A program made the translations under genes and the position numbers. From NCBI GenBank assembly GCA_016212795.1, contig JACRDT010000050.1, positions 1 through 51,425 on the forward strand: a stretch of 51,425 bases of DNA, read 5' to 3'. This document shows positions 45,934 to 51,425 of the stretch, in pieces (position 1 is the first letter of the stretch; the number at the start of each line of letters is the position of its first letter). This DNA comes from Elusimicrobiota bacterium (GTDB lineage Bacteria; Elusimicrobiota; Elusimicrobia; UBA1565; UBA9628). Under the pieces are notes generated by a model that saw only the letters and a program-made list of their open reading frames with translations, did not search any database and was not told the origin of the DNA.

Positions 45934-48900
45934 ATGGACAGGCGGGACGAGGAGTCCTTCAAGGAGATCCACGACATCGACGCCGCGCGTCTCGCTTTGC
46001 GCGGGGCGCTGGCGACGATCAGGGACCTCCAGGAACTCGGCTCCCGCCTCAAGGGCGAGCTTCAGGAGGAGGCCAGCAAGCGCAAGCTCGTCGAGACCAA
46101 GGCCGCCGAGCTCTCCTCCCAGCTCGAGCAGTGGCATCATGAAGCCGAGAACTGGGAGCGGGACAGGAAGGAGCGCGCCGCGCAGGAGGAGGCGTGGCGC
46201 GAGAAGGCCCGCCAGGAAGTCCGGTCCGAGGAGCGCGCCCGCGTCGAGGACAGCCGCCGCAGGCTCGAGGAGGACCTCGCCAGGGTCCAGGCCGAGCTCG
46301 AGACCATGGCCTCCATGGCCCGCGACAAGGACGGCAAGCTCTTCGAGTTCCGGCGCCTCCTGGAGACGCGCGACGCCGAGCTCCTGGCCGGCGCCCGCGA
46401 GAAGATCGACCTGGCCGGCCGCTTCCAGAAGGACCAGGAGCTCGTCGAGCGGCTCCGGGCCCAGCGCGACAAGGAGATCTCCAAGACCGTCGAGAGCCTG
46501 ACGCTGGAGATCGAATCCCAGCGGCGCCAGCTGGAGAAGCTCCGCGACGAGAACGCCGGCCTCAGCAAGGGATTCGCCGAGGCGGCGGCCGAGGTGGAGC
46601 GGCGCGTCGAGGAGCAGAGTTCGCGGCTCCAGCGGGAGTTCCTGGTCAAGGAGCGCGACCTCCGGGACCGCTTCACGCAGCGCGAGGCGGAACTCCAGTC
46701 GTCCTGGTCCCAGCTCGAGGCCGGCCTCTGGGAGAAAACCAAGGCGGCGCGGGAGAAGCTCGACAAGGCGGTCAACGAGCAATTCGAGGAGCGCGCCCGG
46801 TCCCTGGCCGACCGTTCCCGCGAGGTGGAGGACTTCCTCGAGCGCAGGAAGCGCGAGCTCGACGAGGAGCACCTGCGCAAATGCAACGAGTCCGAGGCCC
46901 GCTGCGCCGCGTCGGAGAAACGGCTCGTCGACGGGTGGGCGGAGAAGGAGCGCCGGTTCCTCGAGAAGTTCGAGGCCGAGCTCGCCGCCGAGAAGCTCAA
47001 GCTCACCCAGGAGTTCGACCAGCGGGCCAGGACCCTGGAGGGCGACCACCAGGCCCAGGTCAAGGAGCTCGAGCGCAAGGCCGACAACCTGGACTCGGAG
47101 TACAAGCACCGGTTCTCGCAGTCCGCCGAGGACGCGGCCCTCAAGGACGCCGAGCGCATCCGGCTCCAGGACGATTTCGTGGCGAGGAAGACGGCCGAGC
47201 TCGAGCGGGAGCGCCAGGAGCGCCTGGCCGCCCTCACGGGGAAGGAGAACCAGCTCGAGGCGGCGCACCAGGCCCGGGAGATCGCGCGGGAGGAGGAGGC
47301 CCGCCGCCGGCACAACGCGCTGACCGAGGACCTCAACCGCAGGCGGTCTGAGCTCCTCGAGGAGTCCCAGCGCGCCCTCGAGGGGGAACGGGCCGTCCTG
47401 CGCTCGGAGTTCGACGCCAAGGTCCGCGCCCTCGAGGCGGACCACCGGGCCAAGCTGGCCGAGGCCGAGCGCTGCCAGAAGGCGGTCGAGTCCGAGTTCG
47501 GCGAGTGGAAGGCCACGCTGCTGGCCGAGTCCGCCCAGAAGGAGAAGGACCTCGACAAGCGCTGGTACGTCCGGGAGTCCGAGCTGCTGCGCAACCAGGA
47601 GGCCGCGCTCGAGGCCCAGCGCCGCGAGTTCCACCTCGAAACCGAGAAGACCCGGCAGGCCTACGAAAGCCATCGCAAGCGCGCCGAGGAGGATTGGTTC
47701 CAGCGGGCCCGCGCGGTCAAGGAGGACTACGAGCGCATCGAGCGGGAGCTCAACGAGTCCTGGGCCAAGCGCGAGGACGACCTGCACCGCGCCCACGAGG
47801 CGTCCCTGGCCGAGGCGCGGGGCCATTATAAGAAGGAACTCGCCTTCCAGGCCGAGCATGCGGCCAACGAACTGGCCAAGGCTCGCCACGAGCTGCAAGC
47901 CGACGCGGCCAAGCTCCGGGAGACGCACGCCCTCGAGATCGCTCAGCGCGAGCACGCCCTGGCGGAGCGCGCCGCCGCCCTCAAGGCCATGGAGGAGGGC
48001 AAGGACGCCCGCATCAAGGAGCTCGAGACCAAGCTGGCGCAGGCCGAGGTCGAACATCAGGCCCTGTGGGAGGACCTGTGGTCGAGGGAGCGGGCCTGGG
48101 AGTCCGAGCGCCAGAGCATCGAGCACGCCGTCAAGGAGCGCGAGGCCCAGCGGGAATCCAAGTACCTCGAGATGGAGCGCGGCCTCCACCAGCTCTGGAC
48201 CAAGAAGGAGGAGGAGTACCTCGCCGGGCACCAGGCCGCGATGGAGCGGCAGCACGCCCAGTTCCTCGACGACCTGTCGGGCCGCGAGGAGCGCCACCGG
48301 CAGCAGGCCGAGCAGATCAAGAAGGAGGCCATCGACGAGGCGGAGCGGGCGAAATCCGAGTGGACGGACCGCCAACTGCGCAGCCTCGCCACGGAGAAGG
48401 AGCGTCTCCACCGCGACGCGCAGAAGCACCTCGAGAACCTCAACCTCGAGGCCCGAGCCAAGGAGACCGAGCTCGCCGACCGCCGGCGCGCCCTGGAATC
48501 CTACTACCGCGGCCGCAACGAGGAGCTCAACGCCGAGTGGTCGAGGAAGGAGGCGGAGCTCCGCAAGGCGCAGGCCGACGAGATCGAGAGGATCAGGGGC
48601 GAGCTCGACGAGGTCCTGCGCGAGCGAGAGCGCGCCCTCAACGAGCAGTACCTCGGCATGGAGAAGGAGCTCTCCTCCCGCTGGGAGCAGAAAGAGGAGC
48701 ACCTGGCCGACCAGATGCACGCCCGGCTCGCGGCCGAGCTGCACGCCCTCGACGAGAAGCACCGCCAGAAGGCCAAGGCCTGGGAGACCGAGTTCGAGCT
48801 CCGCAAGGCGGCCGTCCTCGAGGCGGAGAAGGCCGACCTCCAGCAGGACTGGCAGCGGCGGTCCATCGAGCTCGACGAGCGCAAGGCCGCGCTCGAGCGC

Positions 48901-51425
48901 GAAGCCCGCGACAAGTCCGCGCGCCTCGACCAGTCCTACCTGGAGCGCGCCCAGGAGCTCGACAAGGAGTGGAAGGCCCGCGAGGCGGAGCTCCTCAAGA
49001 AGCTCGCCGACGAGCGGGAGTCGGACCGGGCCAAGCTCCAGTACGAGTCCGACCGCGTCCGCCAGGACACCCTGGCCCGGCTGAAGGAGAAGGAGGCCGC
49101 CCTCGCCGCCCACTATGAGGAAGAGGCCGAGAAGGCGCGCTCCCAGGCCGAGGCGGACAAGTCGCTCTGGCTGGAGAGCCAGAAGCGCGACCTCCAGCGG
49201 GAACGCGAGGTCCTCCGCGCCAACCACGAGCAGCAGCTCTCCTCGGCCGCCGCCGAGCTCAAGGCCAAGGAAGAGGAGCTGCTCAAAAGGCGCGAGGTCC
49301 TCGAGGCGCACCTGCGCCGCGCCGAGGCCCGCCTCCAGGAGGAGTTCCGCAACAAGGAGAAGGATTTCGTCGCGAAGCAGCAGGAGAACCTCTCGCGGGA
49401 GCGCGCCGCCCTGGACCAGATGTACCAGCAGCGCGAGAGCGCGCTCCACCAGCGGTACCTGTCCCTCGAGGAGGAGCTGCGCGGCTCGTGGGCCCAGAAG
49501 GAGACCCAGCTCAAGGCCGAGACCGAGGTTGCGCTCCAGGACAAGGCCAAGCTCCTCGACATCGAGTTCAAGGAAAAGGAAGCCCGGTCCCTCGAGGAGC
49601 TCCGCCGCCGCCTGCAGGCCGAGAGCGACAGGGTCGTTGCCGTCCTCCGGCAGGATTGGGAGGCCCGGCGCGCCCAGCTCGACGCGGACCGCGTCCAGCA
49701 GGAGGCGGACCGGCAGGCGCTGCTCGAGTCCGACCGGAAGGCCCTCGCCGACGAGCGGCAGGCCGGCCTCGACGAGCTCGCCCAGCAGCGAGACGACCTC
49801 GCGCGCCGGGAGGAGGAGCACGACGCCGCCGCCCAGCGCGAGCTGAAGCGGCTCGAGGACGAGCGGCGCGCCCTCGACAAGGAGAAGGCCGCCCTCCTCG
49901 TCGACGTCGAGCGCCTCAAGGCCGAAGGCGAGAAGGAGCTCAAGGCGCGCCAGGCCGCCCTCGAGGAGTCGTTGGCCCGCAAGGGGGGCGAGCAGGACGC
50001 GGCGGCCGAGCGTGAGAAGAAGAAGCTCGCGGACCTGCGGCAGGCCCTCGAGAGGGAGAAGACCTCGCTCCTGGCCGAGGTCGAACGCCTCAAGGCCGAG
50101 GGCGAGAAGGAGCTCAAGGCGCGCCAGGCCGCCCTCGACGAATCCTCCGCCCGCAAGGACGCCACCCTCCGCCAGGAGATCGAAGCCAGGATGGCCACCA
50201 TCGAGAAGGAGCGCCGGGGCCTCCTCGAGGAGCTCAACGCCAAGCGCAACCGCCTCGCCGCGAGGGAAGAGGAGGTCGAGCGCTCCCTGCGCGACCGCGC
50301 CGCCGAGCTCGGCCGGGAATGGACCGAACGGCAGGCCGCCCTCGAAGCCGAGTGGGCCAAGCGGCTCGACGAGGCGGAGAAGGACCGTCTCCACCAGCAG
50401 CAGCGGGCTTATCGGCTCGAGATGGAGGGCGCCGCGGCGCGCGAGGCCCAGGGCGCGCAGGCGGCCCAGGAACTCGAGACCAAGCGCCGGGAGATCGAGT
50501 CCCGGGGCGTCTCCCTCGAGGAGGCCTGGCGCGAGAAGTCCCTGCGGCTCGACGATGACTATAAGCGCCGGCACGCCGAGCTCGAGGCCGAGGCCGCCCG
50601 GCGCGAGCGGGAGAGGCGAGAGACCCTGGAGGCCGAGCGCGGCCGGCTGGGGCTCGAGCTCGACGCGAAACGCGCCGAGATGGAGAAGTCCCTGGCCGAC
50701 AAGGCGGAAGGCCTCCAGGTCCAGGAGCGAAGGCTCGAGGAGGAACTGTCGCTCAAGATCCAGGAAGCGGAGGGTGCCGCGGCCGCGGCCAAGGCCGCCC
50801 TCAAGGAGAAGACGGCCGCCCTCGAGAAGGAATACCGGCGCAAGGAAGCCGAGCTGGCCAAGGGCTTCGAGCGCGATTGGGCCGCCAAGATGGACGCCCT
50901 GGCCGCGGAGAAAGCCGCCCTCGACAAGGAGCGCCGCACCCGGGAGGACCAGCTCGCCCTGCGGTTCCAACAGTCCGAGCGCGCCAAGACCGCGCTCGAG
51001 GCGGAGTTCCGCGACAAGATGGTCGCCTTGGAGTTCGAGTTCGAGCGCCGGCACGGCGAGCTCAAGGCCGAGGCGGCGCTCAAAGAGCGGGAGATGGCCG
51101 AGACCCTCGAGCGGGAGCGTCAGACCGTCCATAAGGAATTCAAGGAGCTCCAGGTTTCCTTCGAAGCCGAGAAAGCCCATTGGCAGGCCCAAGCCCAATC
51201 ACAAGAGAAGGCCCTGGCGGAGCAGGTCCGCCAGACCCACGCCGTCAGGGAGTCGATGGAGGCCGCCGCCCAGCAGAAGGCCGCCCGGCTGGAAGAGGAC
51301 TTCAAGCGCCGGCACGCCGAGCTCGAGGCCGAGGCGGCGCTCAAAGAGCGGGGGACGGCCGAGACCCTCGAGCGGGAGCGTCAGGCCGTCCATAAGGAGT
51401 CCATGGAGCTCCAGGCTTCCTTCGA
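45934..51425 (+). CDS. Giant coiled-coil protein, 3' end outside the window
   Basis: Open without a stop from ATG 45934 to the window edge: 1,830 complete codons. The product begins MDRRDEESFKEIHDIDAARL and is almost wholly predicted coiled coil, rich in Glu, Arg, Lys, Ala and Leu with few prolines or glycines. No signal peptide or membrane helix at the N-terminus. Internal duplications: a block repeated at 58 residues (around 49870 and 50044) and one at 87 residues (51040 and 51301, nearly identical DNA), sharing RRHAELEAEA. The opposite strand is also open for most of the length, but its product is a mirror of codon bias. Probably a cytoskeletal-like or scaffold protein; function unknown. 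It starts 1 base after the LysM stop. Confidence 0.9.
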   Translation, partial: MDRRDEESFKEIHDIDAARLALRGALATIRDLQELGSRLKGELQEEASKRKLVETKAAELSSQLEQWHHEAENWERDRKERAAQEEAWREKARQEVRSEERARVEDSRRRLEEDLARVQAELETMASMARDKDGKLFEFRRLLETRDAELLAGAREKIDLAGRFQKDQELVERLRAQRDKEISKTVESLTLEIESQRRQLEKLRDENAGLSKGFAEAAAEVERRVEEQSSRLQREFLVKERDLRDRFTQREAELQSSWSQLEAGLWEKTKAAREKLDKAVNEQFEERARSLADRSREVEDFLERRKRELDEEHLRKCNESEARCAASEKRLVDGWAEKERRFLEKFEAELAAEKLKLTQEFDQRARTLEGDHQAQVKELERKADNLDSEYKHRFSQSAEDAALKDAERIRLQDDFVARKTAELERERQERLAALTGKENQLEAAHQAREIAREEEARRRHNALTEDLNRRRSELLEESQRALEGERAVLRSEFDAKVRALEADHRAKLAEAERCQKAVESEFGEWKATLLAESAQKEKDLDKRWYVRESELLRNQEAALEAQRREFHLETEKTRQAYESHRKRAEEDWFQRARAVKEDYERIERELNESWAKREDDLHRAHEASLAEARGHYKKELAFQAEHAANELAKARHELQADAAKLRETHALEIAQREHALAERAAALKAMEEGKDARIKELETKLAQAEVEHQALWEDLWSRERAWESERQSIEHAVKEREAQRESKYLEMERGLHQLWTKKEEEYLAGHQAAMERQHAQFLDDLSGREERHRQQAEQIKKEAIDEAERAKSEWTDRQLRSLATEKERLHRDAQKHLENLNLEARAKETELADRRRALESYYRGRNEELNAEWSRKEAELRKAQADEIERIRGELDEVLRERERALNEQYLGMEKELSSRWEQKEEHLADQMHARLAAELHALDEKHRQKAKAWETEFELRKAAVLEAEKADLQQDWQRRSIELDERKAALEREARDKSARLDQSYLERAQELDKEWKAREAELLKKLADERESDRAKLQYESDRVRQDTLARLKEKEAALAAHYEEEAEKARSQAEADKSLWLESQKRDLQREREVLRANHEQQLSSAAAELKAKEEELLKRREVLEAHLRRAEARLQEEFRNKEKDFVAKQQENLSRERAALDQMYQQRESALHQRYLSLEEELRGSWAQKETQLKAETEVALQDKAKLLDIEFKEKEARSLEELRRRLQAESDRVVAVLRQDWEARRAQLDADRVQQEADRQALLESDRKALADERQAGLDELAQQRDDLARREEEHDAAAQRELKRLEDERRALDKEKAALLVDVERLKAEGEKELKARQAALEESLARKGGEQDAAAEREKKKLADLRQALEREKTSLLAEVERLKAEGEKELKARQAALDESSARKDATLRQEIEARMATIEKERRGLLEELNAKRNRLAAREEEVERSLRDRAAELGREWTERQAALEAEWAKRLDEAEKDRLHQQQRAYRLEMEGAAAREAQGAQAAQELETKRREIESRGVSLEEAWREKSLRLDDDYKRRHAELEAEAARRERERRETLEAERGRLGLELDAKRAEMEKSLADKAEGLQVQERRLEEELSLKIQEAEGAAAAAKAALKEKTAALEKEYRRKEAELAKGFERDWAAKMDALAAEKAALDKERRTREDQLALRFQQSERAKTALEAEFRDKMVALEFEFERRHGELKAEAALKEREMAETLERERQTVHKEFKELQVSFEAEKAHWQAQAQSQEKALAEQVRQTHAVRESMEAAAQQKAARLEEDFKRRHAELEAEAALKERGTAETLERERQAVHKESMELQASF
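51040..51425 (+). repeat. 261-bp direct repeat in the coiled-coil gene
   Basis: The sequence from 51040 to about 51165 recurs at 51301 to the window end with few differences, starting TTC-GAG/AAG-CGCCGGCAC and including CTCAAAGAGCGGG and ACCCTCGAGCGGGAGCGTCA. The period is 87 codons. More copies may follow beyond the window. Confidence 0.85.

Noticed and set aside
45898..51198. A 1,766-codon open frame on the minus strand
   Set aside because: It mirrors the plus-strand coiled-coil gene. Its product is a Leu/Gly/Val-rich pattern expected from the reverse complement of Glu/Lys/Arg/Ala codons at high GC, with no family motif and no good start.

Overview
This is a GC-rich (visibly well over 60 percent) bacterial chromosome segment of 51,425 bp, densely packed with long operons. 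Many coding junctions overlap as ATGA, GTGA, TTGA or TGATG. The gene content fits a diderm bacterium: Kdo transferase, LpxK, heptosyltransferase-like enzymes, a PorV-like outer-membrane protein, YajC-SecD-SecF and a membrane pyrophosphatase. The combination with TMTC-like TPR membrane proteins, a FlgD-like C-terminal domain on a secreted protease and giant coiled-coil or repeat proteins suggests Elusimicrobiota or a relative. That placement is inferred from gene content alone; no rRNA is present. I see no IS element, integrase, prophage or CRISPR array.

Layout. 1-533: a small XRE-type regulator preceded by a 48-bp palindrome. 539-8725 (minus): an eight-gene envelope-glycan operon (two heptosyltransferase-type GT9 proteins, one carrying an extra half domain, two GT4-type and one GT2 glycosyltransferase, a NodB deacetylase, LpxK and a DUF3108 protein). 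8787-17567 (minus): yajC-secD-secF, a small unknown gene, a fused lysophospholipid acyltransferase/Kdo transferase, and two TMTC-like TPR membrane proteins. 17594-20393 (minus): proton-pumping pyrophosphatase and a small membrane protein. 20480-21985 (plus): Ycf46-like AAA ATPase. 22003-28512 (minus): yebC-ruvC-ruvA-ruvB-spoIID-queA-tgt. 28648-28719: tRNA-Arg(TCG). 28858-35810 (plus): HEAT-repeat protein, secreted gluzincin protease, PorV-like barrel and an M24 aminopeptidase. 35811-44153 (minus): a zinc-ribbon membrane protein, a 1,820-residue secreted repeat protein and an unknown protein with a DGHHK motif. 44272-51425 (plus): orphan histidine kinase, LysM protein and a coiled-coil protein of more than 1,800 residues that runs off the end of the window.

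The most unusual signal is not a protein. A family of about 55-bp palindromic elements occurs nine times (near 540, 14770, 17181, 21983, 27135, 28542, 28597, 28721 and 43176), always at gene ends. It has a conserved one-sided tail (TGATGAAACGG, then a CCCCC run, then GCTACTCGCC) leading into a strong hairpin. In three operon junctions it forms the whole intercistronic space, supplying the upstream stop codon and the downstream Shine-Dalgarno-like sequence. Elsewhere it encodes the last residues of Tgt and of the DUF3108 protein, and copies in opposite orientation bracket the tRNA gene. Stem bases change in pairs between copies, which points to a maintained hairpin. A second kind of palindrome (CCTGGG...CCCAGG) lies inside coding sequences, including an insertion in QueA, and a perfect 18-bp inverted repeat sits at catalytic motif 1 of the deacetylase. 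Several genes have a sigma-70 -10 hexamer only 6-14 bases from the start codon and no Shine-Dalgarno sequence, suggesting leaderless transcripts.
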